Source: Cunninghamia lanceolata (taxonomy: Eukaryota; Streptophyta; Pinopsida; Cupressales; Cupressaceae). From it: 64,000 bases of DNA. The position numbers and the translations under genes were made by a program. How positions within the stretch are numbered: position 1 is the stretch's first letter; the number at the start of each line of letters is the position of its first letter. The notes under the pieces were generated by a model. That model was not told the DNA's origin, did not search any database, and saw only the letters and a program-made list of their open reading frames with translations. Location of the stretch: positions 1,426,001 to 1,490,000 of the forward strand of contig BSBN01001484.1 of assembly GCA_027924645.1 (NCBI GenBank). The letters run 5' to 3'. Below are positions 1-12,285 of the stretch, in pieces.

Positions 1-1331
1 ACAACAGGATTATGTATAGGTGGAACACTAGACACGAGTTCTTAATTGGGTGGAGAAGGCGAGATAGAGGATAATGGTTTCTAGTGTTCTAAGGAGGAAC
101 ACTCATGAATGAAAGTAGTAAGACCAAGGATATATGGTGGGGGATTTGTAGCATGGTCGATAATGGATGGCGGAGGATTATTTTTGGTTTGATCTTCTAT
201 TCTTTCTTGGGAGACAAGTGTCTCATCAAGGGAGGTGGAAGTTGTTGGATCTTGGATGGGACTAGATGGGGTTATAAGCTTGGGACCATGGAATGCATAA
301 AGTGGGCTAAGAGGATCATCATGGTCTACTTGATCATAGATAGGCTCGTGATCATATATAGGATCTTGATCATAGATAGGATTTAGCGTGATGGAATTAA
401 GGTGCTCTTGTATAGGATCAAGTTGCTCATGGATAGCTTCTTCATCAAAGGTAGTATCTTGATCATAAAAGAGATATAGGTTATGAATGGTTTGAAATTG
501 GATTTCTTGCCCATGTATAGGTATAGGATCATCGAAAAGATAAAGGTTATTTAAGGGTCAGATGGGAGTGCTTTGATCTTGATTTAGACAGGGGGTTGAT
601 GTTTCCACATGTTCTAAAGTGTGCTCTTGACATAACTCTTGAGGTGCTTGAATTGGAGTGGAGGTAGAAGACTTGTGTATAGGCTCATGGTCAACAACAT
701 GGATGTTCGATGGACCTTGACCTTGGTTCATGGTAGGTGGCTCTTTGATAAGCTCAAGGGGTTGCGGATTACATGAAGGATTTTTGGTAAGGTCAAGGAC
801 CAGAATTTGGGGACATGGTTGATTCTCTGCTAGTAGCCCTTGGATCACATCATTGGTAGGTGTAAGGGTAGAGGAGTGAGGAAACAGATGAGTGGATTTC
901 AAGTTCTCCATAGCTTTTCTTTTGTTGTATAAATTTGGAAAAACTCTTTTCCATAAATCATCTGAGGATTCCTTGGTTGTCAGTTTAGAGCTTGGGGAAC
1001 TCGATGGGAGTGGTTGCGTAGGACTGGTATGTTTTGGAATATGTGTCTTAAAAGATGGTGAAGGAGGACTAGTAGACAGAGTGGTATACGATTTCCAACT
1101 TGAGGTGGTGCTTGCCTTGTCATGAGCATCATTAAGATGGGAAAAGGATGCATGCTTTTGGGGTGAGGCATAGCTAGTACTGACACGTTCATCTTGTAAG
1201 ATTGCCATTTCTTGTTGTATGACTTAGAGTTCTTGAGCAATTGCTATACAATCTTGGGGTGAGGCGTCGAAGTCTAATTACTCTCGTAGGTATTGGAGTT
1301 CTTGACCAATTACTTCTAATTGGTTTGTCAT
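1..1331 (-). pseudogene. Acidic, proline/serine-rich ORF of LTR element A (partial, decayed)
   Basis: Function not recognised. One minus-strand frame runs from an ATG at 1329-1331 (MTNQLEVIGQELQ...) towards the left edge, over 400 codons, broken by a few stops. Two TAA codons near 1210-1280 sit where CAA is plausible, a TGA lies near 560 and a TAG near 95. The N-terminus is short and coiled-coil-like. The middle is rich in Ser, Thr and Pro, and the C-terminal half is acidic with repeated YDQ/YDHEPIYDQ units. No zinc knuckle, protease or polymerase motif is visible. Its place downstream of a primer-binding site and LTR (3103-4240) suggests it fills the gag position of a minus-strand retrotransposon that continues beyond the window. 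The coding status is inferred from frame continuity only. Confidence 0.5.
318..386. repeat. Short in-frame tandem repeat in the element A ORF
   Basis: Three degenerate units of about 20 bp built on gatcatagatagg encode, on the minus strand, repeated acidic YDQ/YDH-P-I motifs. The pattern extends loosely to about 530. Confidence 0.5.
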
Positions 1332-3102
1332 GTCAACAGAAACTGACACAAGACTAAAATGGGTGGTACCTAGAAAACCTAAAAATTTTCTCTGAAAAGA
1401 TGTGGAAGTGCTCACTATCACGCATGCGCCGGAACAAAGCAAAAACTGGTAAATGCGCAACAAGTCGGCATAGAAGCGCAACACTGGTAAAAATTAAATG
1501 CACTGTAACAGGTAGTAAAAGTGTTGCAATTTAGTAGAGATGCGTTGCAGATCAGCACAAATGCGCAGCAACAGAGGACAGATACGCCGCTTTGGTTTTT
1601 CTCAGTATTTTTGCAATTTTTTTGGAAATTTTCTTATGTTTTTGGTGCTTTGGTTGCAAGGTCTTTTTTGATCTAATTTTCTGAAATTATGGCAAGAAGA
1701 CACAACAAACACAGAATATTTTTATGGTTTTTTTATTTTTTTTGTGATTTTTTTGACTCTTTTTGGACTAAAAGAAAAAAAACAAGTAAAATCCTAGGCT
1801 TCAAATGGATTACAAGGGTTTTTGGCCACTAGAAAAAAAGGTGTTTAATGAAGGCAACCATTTAAGTGGTTATACATGCGGCAACACTACTCTCTGTTAT
1901 GGAGTCTCCCAGCCTGCAAGGGTTGCGCCTTGGAGGGTTTTGGGGGAGGTTGGCTGTCGGTATAACACAACTTCACTCATTGTTTGAAGCTTTTTCTCCA
2001 AACACAATTTATTTATAGTGGATTGGTAAGGCTTGGCATCTAGCCTGTTACCACTTAGGGTCGTTCCTACTTGGATGAACGGTATCCAAGAGAAAGCCCC
2101 TCTAAAGGAAAAACACATGCGAAAATGATATGTCTGGCATTTTGGTCACCCAAGAGAGGGGAGAGCATAGGCCTGGTATCATTCCCAAAACACAAAATAC
2201 AGTTGTTCTTTTCCCCTAGTTAAAATGAGAAAAACTAGATGAGCTATCTACTTGGGCAAGCACAGAACTTTGAAGTGATAGCAAGATAGCAATAGTCCAA
2301 TTTTAACCAAGATAGCAATGATGAGTTCAATTTTATCCATGCAGCATGAATTGTTAACTTTGAAGTGATGGTCGAGGAGATAGCAATGATGAGTTCAATT
2401 TTATCCACGTAGCATGAATTGTTAACTTTAAAGTGATGGTCGAGGAGATAGCAATGGTTCAGTTTTACCTAGATAGCAATGATGAGTTCAATTTTATTCA
2501 GATAGCAATATAGCAATGATTCAATGATATGCAAGACAACAATGATTCAATTACCACTTTCCTAGCTAAAACTATGTGAGATTTGCATGAGCATCCATTT
2601 ACTTTCTCGTTTAGAAATTGAAGTGTGAGCTAACAAGTGCAACTATATGAATCTAAACTAGTACCTAGCCTACAAAATAGATCAAGAGAGTTCCTGCGAC
2701 AAGACGTCAGCATTAGCGAAAACTTTAAGGAAACCCTAAAAATCACTACCTAAAATAGATGCGCCACTTCAGAGTCTGAATGCACAGAAATAGAGAACAG
2801 AAGTGATGTAGTACATATGTGATAAGACAGAGGTCAAAAGCACTGAAAAATAGTGTGTATGTGTTGTTCTGCTGATGCACTATATCAGATGGTAAATGCA
2901 CTGTAACAGACTATGTATGCACCAAAATGATGTATGCACTGGAACAATCAGTATATGCGTCAGAACAGAGATTATATGCACTACAGGAATGAATGCACCG
3001 TAACAGATAGTATATGCGTGTTAGGATGTGTTAGATGCACTATTTCCTCTTGTGTACGGCTTCTAAAACACAAAAACTCAGTTTTTGGGTTAAATTTGGG
3101 GC
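1332..3102 (-). other. Untranslated leader of element A
   Basis: No convincing coding frame lies between the primer site (3103-3127) and the ORF start. The stretch contains degenerate short repeats built on atgcactgtaacag and atgcgcaaca (1420-1600, 2760-3040), a 68-bp tandem repeat, and T-rich tracts (1600-1760). Short open frames here are of chance length. Confidence 0.45.
2311..2456. repeat. 68-bp direct tandem repeat, about two copies
   Basis: The unit starting gatagcaatgatgagttc begins at 2311 and again at 2379, and a partial third unit starts at 2447. The copies differ at only a few bases. It lies in the leader of element A. Confidence 0.75.
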
Positions 3103-3127
3103 TAGGCCCCACGGTGGGTGCCAAAAA
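3103..3127 (-). other. Primer-binding site of element A
   Basis: Read on the minus strand, the LTR end is followed by TTTTTGGCACCCACCGTGGG. The TGG start next to an LTR that ends in ..AACA is the standard layout of a tRNA primer site in plant LTR retrotransposons. I did not match the tRNA with certainty. Confidence 0.6.
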
Positions 3128-4240
3128 TGTTAAGGGAGAATTGGATCTAAATGAATAATCAATATATAAATATCAATGATACCCAAAACTCAATGAAATA
3201 ATAAACAAAAGAGATCAATAAAACAATGAACAATACAAAGAAAAACTCCTTAATTCGTAGCTTCCATTGATCGCCTATCATAATCAATATTGCATGTATG
3301 AATATGGCCCTCAAAAGGTGCACTTCCTTGCTATGATTCCAAGATGTTCAAATGGGAATAGCTATGATAGTTTCGCCATGAAGATGAGATTCACAACAAT
3401 GGTAGTAGAGTGTAGTAACAAGTTTGATCGCAAGCAATGAAGGAATTGGTGTCAAAGGCACGCTGTAAATCCTGCAGAGTAAGTTTACTTAAAGCCTGGA
3501 TGAATGAAATGGAAGAATAAGGTTCAATTTATAGACTCGAGAGAAATAAGATCAATGGTATAGAGAGAATGAGAAGATCAACGGTTGAGAACAGATGAGG
3601 AATGTGCAACGAATAAGAAGAAGAGATGTGTCTTGCTTTCTTTTCTAAAGATAAGACATGTTTTTCATAAATTAGAAAGCTTTTTTCTAATTTAAGAGAT
3701 ATTGATAAAAACAAGGTTGATTGAGTAGATAACTCAACTTGAGATTTGCTTTTGCATGATTTGAGAGAAATTAAATAATAAATTATTTAATTTTGTGTGC
3801 ATGAAGAAGAAGACTTATTTTTAGAAGATTTGGAAGATATCTGAAGAATTTGAAGATAAAAAAGCAAATTAAATAAATAAATTTATTTAATTGTTGTGCA
3901 TGATTTGAAAGAATAAATAAAATATTTGATTATATTTTATTTTTGGAGATTGGGAGGATTTAAATAAATTTAATTGATTTATTCAAATTTGGAAGAATGA
4001 TTTGACTTAATTAAATAATTGGGAATTATTTAATTGTTTGGAAGAATTTAATTAAATAAAGGATTTTATTTAATTTTGACTTTAGAATAGGTAATTAAAT
4101 ATTGAGATATTTAATTAATTTAGAGGAATATGAATCAAATAAATAAATTTAGTTATTTATTTATTGATAGAGGAATTAGATGGAATAAATATTAAGAATA
4201 TTTATTTAGACTGAATCGTGTCATTTTTAGGCGTATATAG
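3128..4240 (-). repeat. 5' LTR of element A (right border uncertain)
   Basis: On the plus strand it starts TGTTAAGGGA directly next to the primer site, so the element reads leftwards. It contains a minus-strand TATA box (3526-3533). Upstream of that lies a very AT-rich U3 (3760-4200) with many short palindromes based on aaattatttaa. The right end could not be fixed: no matching CA terminus or target duplication is visible and the other LTR is outside the window. Confidence 0.5.
3526..3533 (-). promoter_or_regulatory. TATA box in the element A LTR
   Basis: The minus strand reads TATAAATT, inside the LTR and about 400 bp before its end, where a U3 promoter would sit. It is a motif match only. 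Confidence 0.4.
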
Positions 4241-4965
4241 CAGTAATACTATTATTATTAGTCCTTTGGATATGAAGTTTTTGTGTCATAAGGAAGCATT
4301 TAAACTACTGGGTTTGACTCTATTGCCCTGATAAAACACCGATATGGAGTAAATTTTCCCAAAGGTCCATGAAACTTAGGAATTTAAAGACAAATCATTT
4401 GAATCAATTTATTTTATGTTTTGTTTTAGTTTAGGTGCTGCATGTTCTCATATTTAAATAGTGAATATAATTCAAGAATATTGTCAGTCTGAGATTAATC
4501 TTACATATCTTGGTATAGATATAGAACATGTCTACTTGGTTGTAAATGAAAGATATATTTGATGATGTTGAGATAAGGGTTATCCCCTAGGTTTGGTAAA
4601 GCTTGAAGTGCAGGGGAGATAGATGCAAACAATCTCTTGTTCCTTGGCTAAGTCTCCCATTGAATTTGATCATAAAAGTTGGCAAATCTTTAGAGTTTGA
4701 TGTGTGCAGATTTGAGAACCAACAAGTTTACTTTGATGTTGAATTCTACTTCCAGCATTCTGATTGGCCAGAAGCCTTACTTTAATCATGTCACATGGTT
4801 CGTACTACCAATGAGAGTCAACATCAAATTTAAAAATTTGTAAAATTTGGTGTGCCACAATGAATGCTTTCCTCTCAAATGTGAACCCTCCACAAGAAAA
4901 ATTTAAGGAAATATGCTCTTCTTTTGTTGACTAACAAAGTACAGTTGATCTGTAATGTCCATCTA
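4241..4965. other. Stretch without a supported gene
   Basis: A 60-codon open frame on the plus strand (4603-4785) has no support. On the minus strand, coding-like text may continue from pseudogene T to about 4780, including VAHQILQIFKFDVDSHW, but with several stops. Nothing else is recognised. Confidence 0.35.
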
Positions 4966-5553
4966 CTATATGTATTCGAATGCAAAAACCCTCTCTGTCA
5001 CATGTATTGGAAGTTTGTGGGGCTCTACTCTTGATCCATAAAATTTGAGCACAATATATTCTTCCATGAAGTACCATTTAGTTAATTGTATTTTTGTTCC
5101 TAGTTGAATGGAATCTCTACAAGACTCAAGCAATCTAGGCATTGGAGTACTTGTAATTGCATAATACAGTGGAGCCAAAAAGGAGTCTACAAAATTATTG
5201 TAGTTCCTTCGAGCATCATGCATCCTTATCTTATGGGTCCAACCATGTATTGGAAGTGCTCCTTTCAACCCATCTTTTACGAAGGGATGAATTTGAAGCT
5301 TGTTGGCCACAAATATTCCACTAAATTGCACTAGAAATAAATGGCACAAGTAGGTTGTGACACTGGAACCTTCTTTAATCATTATTTTTTTTTTGCATAG
5401 ATGCTGCAATGTGCTCTACAAATTTGTATTTAATAGGGAGAAAAACATAATGGATATTGTATACCATTTCAAGGAGGCTTACATCCACTTTACTATTACT
5501 ATCCAATCCAAGGAAAAAAGTTAGCATGGAAATAGTATCCTGAACTCTGGTTT
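4966..5553 (-). pseudogene. Pseudogene T, third segment (family shared with U)
   Basis: This is the C-terminal part of an unrecognised coding sequence. An open frame of 147 codons covers 4966-5409. A 1-base frameshift at the A-run near 5384-5395 joins it to an upstream stretch (VQDTISMLTFFLGLDSNSK...EMVYNIHY) reaching the W insertion. The motif YGSRVEPHKLPIHVTERVF matches YGENVRPHLLPKKVPKRVVF in pseudogene U, and EMVYNIHY...HIAASMQ aligns with YQVFEINY...MIADIQ, so T and U are paralogues. No catalytic motif was recognised. The function is unknown, and it could be a transposon-encoded rather than a host protein. Confidence 0.6.
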
Positions 5554-6052
5554 TGTTAGAAATGAAGGTGCAAACTACACAACAAAAATTTGATTCAAAC
5601 CTTATTTATGCCCTCTAAACAATGTAGAACCAATAGAGATTGCAACAGAAATAAAACCCACTACACATAAATAACAAGCATTAAGAACATAACACATAAC
5701 ACAGTATGTAACATGGAGAAAACCCTTTCAGGAAAAAACTCCACCAAGAAAAGAGGCTCCAAGTATTATCTTCAAATATATGAGATTACAATACATGTAC
5801 TTCCTCTATTTCTTCAGTCTTCAATCTAGCGGCGCCTGTTGCTCTCAACTCTGATAAAAACATAGTTTAAATATCCTTATAAAAGGGGGTTGCCTTCTAC
5901 CCTGTGACCCCCTGTCATAGACGAATGAGCGTCGAGGATTGGATATAAACATGTAGCTGAAACAAGACCGCTGCTGGTGAAACCTTTCATCCCTTATGGG
6001 TGATTTACAAACAATATTATGAGTAATTAATTACATAGGATTTACAAGGTTG
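5554..6052 (+). repeat. Solo LTR W, copy 1, left part
   Basis: It starts TGTTAGAAATGAAGG and matches 42208-43068 over its length. A TATAAAAG box (5878-5885) suggests plus orientation. It is interrupted at 6052 by element E1 and resumes at 13652. The 5 bp before it (GGTTT, 5549-5553) are repeated exactly after its end (13677-13681), so it is an LTR insertion with a target duplication. No internal region remains, hence a solo LTR. It sits in pseudogene T. Confidence 0.8.
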
Positions 6053-7176
6053 TGTTGGCAAGAGACACTGTGTGGCTTCATTATTGTTGTCATTGATGGA
6101 AACAAAGTCTATCCCACACATCAGCAGCACAAAGTATATCTATACCAGATGACAAATTGAAGATTGTTTAGGTCCGGTGAGCAAGAACAGAGCATGCAGC
6201 AAGGTCCAACAATCAGGTCTGGATCTCTCAGATGGTGTAACTCAGCAAGTTGCGGACTTGGACAAGCCAAGAGGATTATCATGACTACTATATTCTAGAG
6301 ATTGAGCCTCCAGTGAGAAAACATGGAAAAGATATGAGCATCTGAGTGTTGGGTTCCAGACAGGCAGAGCAGACTAAGCAAGAACTAACTGACAGAACAT
6401 CAGACTTCAATTTAGATGAGAAATTGATGATGATCAAGCTATTTGAGGGATCATAAAATATTGGCTGACATGATTGATGACTCCAATGTCTACGATTTTG
6501 ATACGCATCACATATCAAGCATGGATTTAGCCAACAAATCAGTAGTTTGCAAATATCTTGAGTATTCTGATTGCCGACTAGAAAGTTGTTGAAATCCTTG
6601 GTGTGGATACATATACCAGATGGATTCCAGTATGAAAGCGTGTGTGTAAGGATACAGTGTGTGAAGAAAGGTAGAGATAAGTGTGGAAGTAGCAATACAA
6701 GTCTGGTATGTGATAGAACAACAACACTAAAACAAAGGAAGAATGAAGTGCATTAGATTAGTATATTGAGCCTAACCAGAACTGAACCTCAGCATATGTG
6801 GATGCCTCTCATCAGTTCAAACACCTAGTTACCTTCCATAAACTTTGTAGACAGTGAGTCTCTTGTAGGCAATGTGCCTCTTGTGAGCAGTGTGCTCAGG
6901 TAGTGAGCCCTAATTGGCAAGTGCCATTTTATACTTTTTATACTTTTAACAGAGAATGCAATCTTGGGTTAGTCACCCTATGGTTTTTCCCTTAACAGGG
7001 TTTTCTACGTAAAAATCCTTGTGTTATGTGTGTTGATTTTATTTCTTCTCTCATGATTATGTATGCTTATATGTTTTGATGCTGCACTAATTGTTAAAGG
7101 AGAAAAGAAAGTTAAGATATTTAAGATAATTGATTCACCCCCCTCCCCCTCTCAGTTATCTGGCTTGTTTCCAACA
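6053..7176 (+). repeat. 5' LTR of E1
   Basis: Its TGTTGG...CCAACA termini form a 6-bp inverted repeat. It matches 12530-13651 throughout. The antisense frame at 6288-6695 recurs at 12765-13136 only because the LTRs are copies, and I do not call it a gene. Confidence 0.9.
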
Positions 7177-7178
7177 AT

Positions 7179-7191
7179 TGGTATTAGAGCC
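7179..7191 (+). other. Primer-binding site of E1 (initiator tRNA-Met type)
   Basis: It reads TGGTATTAGAGCC, two bases after the LTR. Apart from one T for C it matches the common plant primer site TGGTATCAGAGC. Confidence 0.85.
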
Positions 7192-7241
7192 AAGTTCCTC
7201 TAAATAGAGCCTAACAGCTTGAGGAAGATCTGGGAATCTGA

Positions 7242-8365
7242 ATGGATATGTATGGTATGAAGGAACAACTTCAGTCTGTCTTAGATGATCTTGAGCAATC
7301 TCACTCTGAAGTCAACAACTTGAGAGAAAGACTCAAACAAGCTGATGATTTCATAAATGAGCTAAAAGAAAAATTGAGTATCTCTGTGAAAAAGAGAAAG
7401 GAACTACTTCAAAAATTAGCAAGTCAGAGTGAAGCCAATGATACTAATGAAGATCTGAATGAGAAAAACAAGCAATGTGAGAAGCTATCAAAGGAGGTCA
7501 TTATGGTAAGGCATGAGATGGAATCAAGGGTTATGAGATCACCCAAGAAATTGAAGAGAAAAGGAAAATTGAAGATAATCTAAAACAATCTCTCAAGGAG
7601 AAGATAGAGGACTGCCACAAAATAGACAGAATAATCAAGCATCTTGAATCTGATCTTGAAGAAGCTAGAGATAATGAAGAGCAACTTGAGAATCAGATAG
7701 AAACTCTTAAACAAGATCTTCAAACAACAAATGAATACAAAGAGAAATTCAAGATAAGCTCTGCTCAACTTGAAGTTCTTCTTGAAAGCCAAAAGAGGGT
7801 AGATGACAAGCGTGGCTTGGGATATGAGAAAGGTGAAAGCTCTGGATCTGGTCAGAAGAACTCTGGTTCAGGAAATCAAAGAAATAGGCCTAAAAGACCT
7901 CTAGTAAGGCAACCAAATGCTCAAAGATATCCATCCTTCAATGGATACTGCTACAATTGCAACAACTTCTGTCATAAAGTAACTCAGTGCAGAAAAAGAA
8001 TGAATCAAACTAATTCATCCTTCTTCGGACATTGTTTCAACTGCAAAAGGTGTGGTCACAAATCTCATGAATGCAGAAATATGCAAATTAACAATTCATT
8101 CAATGGTAGATGATTTGCATGCAATAGAATGGGACATATGGCTAATCAATGCAGATCAAGAGGATATTAGTCAAATATGCAAAGAAACATTGTTTGTTAC
8201 AATTACAATAGATCTGGTCATTTTGCCAAATTTTGTAGAAGTAAAAATCAGGATAAAAGGGGTCTAGTGCATCATAATCAAAATCAAGACAAGGGAAAAG
8301 GCAAAGTAAATGTGGATGAAGTTCAAAAGGAGATGAGCAAGATTTGGGTGAAGAAGAGTACATAA
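7242..8365 (+). pseudogene. E1 gag-like protein: coiled coil and four CCHC knuckles (decayed)
   Basis: The N-terminal 113 codons (7242-7583) are highly charged heptad-like sequence. A frameshift near 7575 carries the reading into frame 2, where charged coiled coil continues to VDDKRGLGYEKGESSG, a junction typical of plant copia gag. Knuckles follow. Two are intact C-x2-C-x4-H-x4-C: CYNCNNFCHKVTQC (7949-7990) and CFNCKRCGHKSHEC (about 8032-8075). The third has lost its first Cys to a stop next to FACNRMGHMANQC. The fourth has Tyr for the second Cys (CYNYNRSGHFAKFC). Knuckles bind genomic RNA in virus-like particles. The N-terminal capsid domain usual in copia gag is not visible. Confidence 0.75.
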
Positions 8366-9050
8366 AATGATGGGGATGGATCCGCACCAGAATTTGGTGT
8401 TGATATTCCTTCCGGAAACTAAACAGATGAGCTCTAGCTCAGGGGGAATCACAAAGAAAAATAAATTCCCCCAACCAGTCAATTGGTGCCTAAATTTGGC
8501 ACTTGGAATGATTGTGGATTAAAGGGTTATCAGAAAATTATCTAAATAACCCTTGGTAAAAATGTGAAAGATCCGCATGGAATTTTGCAAGAGTTTAATC
8601 ATCCAAGATTGATCTGGTTTGACAGCCATCCGATAAAAGTAGGATTTTCACAGACATATCTGGTATGATTCAAAATTGAGATATCTTGATCTGCGGATTC
8701 ACGACATGATTGAAGGCAAGAAAAGACATTATCTTATATCACAAAAATGATTCTAAGTGCATCTCAGTAATTCTCTTAGAACAAGACAATCAGATAACTT
8801 AAGTTGTGCATTTATTGCAATAGGAAATTAGGGTTTGCGCAAAGATAAAAGGGTTCTTTTACTCATCATTTGCACATTTGCATTCGAGAAGAAGAAAGGA
8901 AGAGCTCTGCATCAAATTTTTAAAACTTTCTCAAAGATCAACAGCAGAATCCGATTCAACCAGCAACCTATTCTGGCTCTTATTGTGAACCCTAAAAGCG
9001 TAAAAAGGTATTTCCATTTCTAAATATCTCTCTCTGAATCTTTTGCAAAG
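8366..9050 (+). other. E1 spacer between gag and ORF2, resembling a 5' untranslated region
   Basis: No coding frame. A purine-rich run tcagggggaat (about 8437) resembles a polypurine tract. The last 230 bp contain tagggttt (about 8828) and gaaccctaaaag (about 8985), which match telo-box-like elements common in plant gene leaders, followed by CT-rich sequence up to the ATG. This could be the original leader of a captured gene, which is inference. Confidence 0.35.
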
Positions 9051-12000
9051 ATGGCTACTCCAATGGTTGTTAAGATCACTGATAGGCCGCGCCCAAAGTT
9101 CAAGAAACATCCCTACAAATCCCTCAAAGTTAATCCCTTAGGTGCTCTTTCTAGCATTTCGCATGGGGTTTTGCACGTAGAAGATGTTAGGGTGTACATC
9201 CACGCCAATATTGAGGAATTTGGAGAATCTAAGCTGATGGATATCTATCATAAACAATTAATAGATGAAACGTTTGAACTCAAACCTCAATACAAGGCCC
9301 TCTGGGATAAGCATTTTAGACATTGCATCCACTTTCCCTATTTTGCAGAAGATGAATGAGTCTAGTATGTTCTTAGCAGAATACATGACAATTTCATGTG
9401 GTTGATGAAGCCCTTCAAGATAACAAAAGATGCCATTAGGGCAGTAACTGGATTGCACTCATCTGGTGGGTTGCCTACACTCAAATCTATCAAGAACCAG
9501 ATAGTAAATGAAGCTACTGGATCCAAGTTTGACAAAAGAGCAATGACAATAGAAGATATTACAGATCTGGATATCAAATTTGCCTCTATGATAATTGGTT
9601 ATAAAATCTATCATTCCAGCAGGGAGAATTCTGTGTCTGAAACTGCAATTTATACAACATATCAGATGCTAAGGGAAAATGTTGATTATGAACTATGTGA
9701 TCTTTTGAACCAACTGTTAGAAAACTTGCAGAAGATCAAGAAGGATAAGAAGAAATCATTCAAGTATGGTGGCTTAATACTGTGTCTATTCTTTTACTAT
9801 ATTAATGAGCTACCCAGATCAAGTGGTTGGGTATGGAAAAATGATAGACCAGTTTCCATACAAATTAGAGACTATATGTATGGACTTGGTGATACTAAGG
9901 CTCAAAGCACAGCGTTCTAGGGATACTTTAAGAACTTCCAAAGTATGATGCAGGCCAGAGAAAGAATTCCTCAAACAATAGTTGAAAAATATAAGGATAC
10001 AGTATGCTTCATGGTAGACACTGATTAATGCCTAATGGAGGCAGTTGAGCCCATAACAGTTTGGATTATGCCAATGGGATATGAAGTTGATGAAAAAATC
10101 CTGGAGCTGCATATCCAACACTTGTTGAGTCAGTCTAAGGACCCTGAGGTAGAAAGGTTTAGAAGCTTTGAAGAATTAAGTGTAAAGATTCATGTTGAAC
10201 TAAGGCAATCAGAAATAAAAAGGAAAGTTAGAAATGAAGTAGAGGAAATCACCAAGAGATATGGCATATCAAAAGAGGTAGTTGATGCAAACAGAGAGAA
10301 AATAGAAAGAGCTGAGAAAGGGAAACAAGAAGCAGAAAAAGAAAGTGTTCTAGTGCAAGCCTCTTCCCAGACTAGATCCTCCAAGAGCTCTGCACATGCC
10401 ACCTCTAAGAGCTCAAGAGCCTCAAAATCAAAAGCCAAGACATCTGGAAAGGGAGAAAAGAGAATGAAAGAAAAATCCACAAGGGCTTACATAAGCCAAA
10501 AGGATGATGAAGAAACAGAGTCTGATGAGGAAGTTAAGAAAATGAAGAAGAAGAAGAAAACATCCAGGGAATCCTCTGCCGGTAAAAACAAAGAAGAAGA
10601 GGTAGAAGAATTTGTTGAAAGGCCCACTCTTTCTATTGATGATTTCATTAAGGCAGTCACTGTGGATGGGAATCTACAACTAGTAACAGAATTTTATGAT
10701 GAGTATAGTGACATAGACAAAAGGATCTTGGAAGAAGCTACAATCAAGTACCTAAATATTTATAATAAAGACTTTATTGAAATCATTTCATTAATTCCCA
10801 AAATTCTAGAGAAGGTACTTGAACTGAGAAAGGAGAATGCTAAGGCAAAGGACTTAGAGATCCAAGAATAGATTGTTATTCAACTCTATCCTTCCATTAC
10901 ACCGAAGCAAATGAACATGATTTTTAAGGACTGCAAGGATGAGTTCCGGAGCAAAGCAAGATTGAACAAACTAAATCTTGGAGAGACTGATCAGGTAGCA
11001 AGAGAAATAGAAGACATCCTCCAGAATTCCTTCAAAAGATTCAATCTTCCTATCATAGAGGAAATAGATGAAGAACCTTCTACCATGGATGTTGAAGGAT
11101 TAAATGCATCAAAAGAAGAATCTATTGAGAAAAATGTAGAAGGGTCTAAAGAGACAGATGAGGGGAAGTCTAAAGACTTGGATTCCTCTGTTCCGGAAGA
11201 GGAAGTTCTTGAAGAAGTTAACATCTCTCCTCTGGATCCCACTGCAGACATTCCAGACTCAGGAACTAAAGGAGAAGGAAGAAAAGAAGAAAAAGTGAGT
11301 CAAGAAGAGGAGGTAAAGGGAAGAGAAGAAAAACAAATAGAGAAGATCTCTGATGACATCTCAGAGATTCCAAAAAAAAAAGAAGACTTAGTCTCTGGCA
11401 AGAGACACTGCTAAGGTAGTGAAAAAATTCTTGAACAGAGAGCTGATGGAGATAGATGAACCCAAACTTTTTCAAGGACCACTAAATTTTGATTCCCTCT
11501 CTCCGGTCCAGACAATGAAGATAGCATCTTTTGCCCAAGCTAAAGCAAAAGAAAAGCTCCTGAAGTCTCACATGGAATATTGTGAGCTAATAGAGATTGC
11601 ATCTGGAATGCTGGAGAAGATCATGTCATCCTTCCAAAAGGATCCTTTGGCCTCTCCATTTGGCAACCTGAAATCTTTGGTAAACTCTGTCAACACTCAT
11701 TTTGATTCCTTAGAGAAATCGGCAGAAGAAAAGGTCCAGAAAGAATTTTTGGGAAAGAGATTCACTGAAGTATAGGGACTCATAGCTAATGATAGGAGAA
11801 CCCTAGATATTGGGATAAAGAGCCTAGAAAATGCTCTTAAAGATGGTGGAGAAATGTACAAATTTTGTCTATCCTGGTCTAAAGTGACAGAGGATATTGA
11901 AAAGAAGGTGGAAGAACAAGAAGGTAAACTGTCAAGTTTATCTCATAATTTTGATCCCCTCACCACATCTATAATGAATTAAGAGTGCCAGGCTATTGCC

Positions 12001-12285
12001 ATTATAAATGAAATAAAGAGGCTTGAAAAGGAGAAGAAGAATATAATAAGCAGGATGAGTGAACTTAGAGGGATAATTATCCCTAAGTTAGAGGCAATGC
12101 ATGAGGCCTTAACTGATGCTTAGACCATAGCCCGGACCAGTGATCTGGCAGACTTAAGAAGGATAGAAGCTTATGCATTTTTGTTGAGTGGTCACATCTC
12201 AATTTTGGACAGGATGAAGCAGAGTTGGACAACAGAATTTGTACAGTTGAAAACCACTTTTGCGGATATACTTAAGTATATGTAA
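9051..12285 (+). pseudogene. E1 ORF2: long unrecognised protein in place of pol (decayed)
   Basis: Starting at ATGGCTACTCC, one frame continues to about 11380 through stops at 9357, 9918, 10026 and 10869. A 10-A run (11372-11381) shifts the frame, which then continues to a TAA at 12283-12285, about 1077 codons in all. Residues 1-330 look globular, including FKITKDAIRAVTGL and LCDLLNQLLENLQKIKKD followed by FKYGGLILCLFFYYINELP. Residues about 380-600 are Lys/Glu/Ser-rich. The rest is acidic and then heptad-rich coiled coil. There is no DDE, YVDD, protease or RNase H signature. Function is unknown. It may be distantly related to U in architecture (globular part followed by charged coils, similar length), but I could not show clear sequence identity. 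Confidence 0.6.

Noticed and set aside
6288..6695. 135-codon antisense frame in the E1 5' LTR, repeated at 12765-13136
   Set aside because: The repetition only reflects LTR duplication. There is no domain, and it is antisense to the element.
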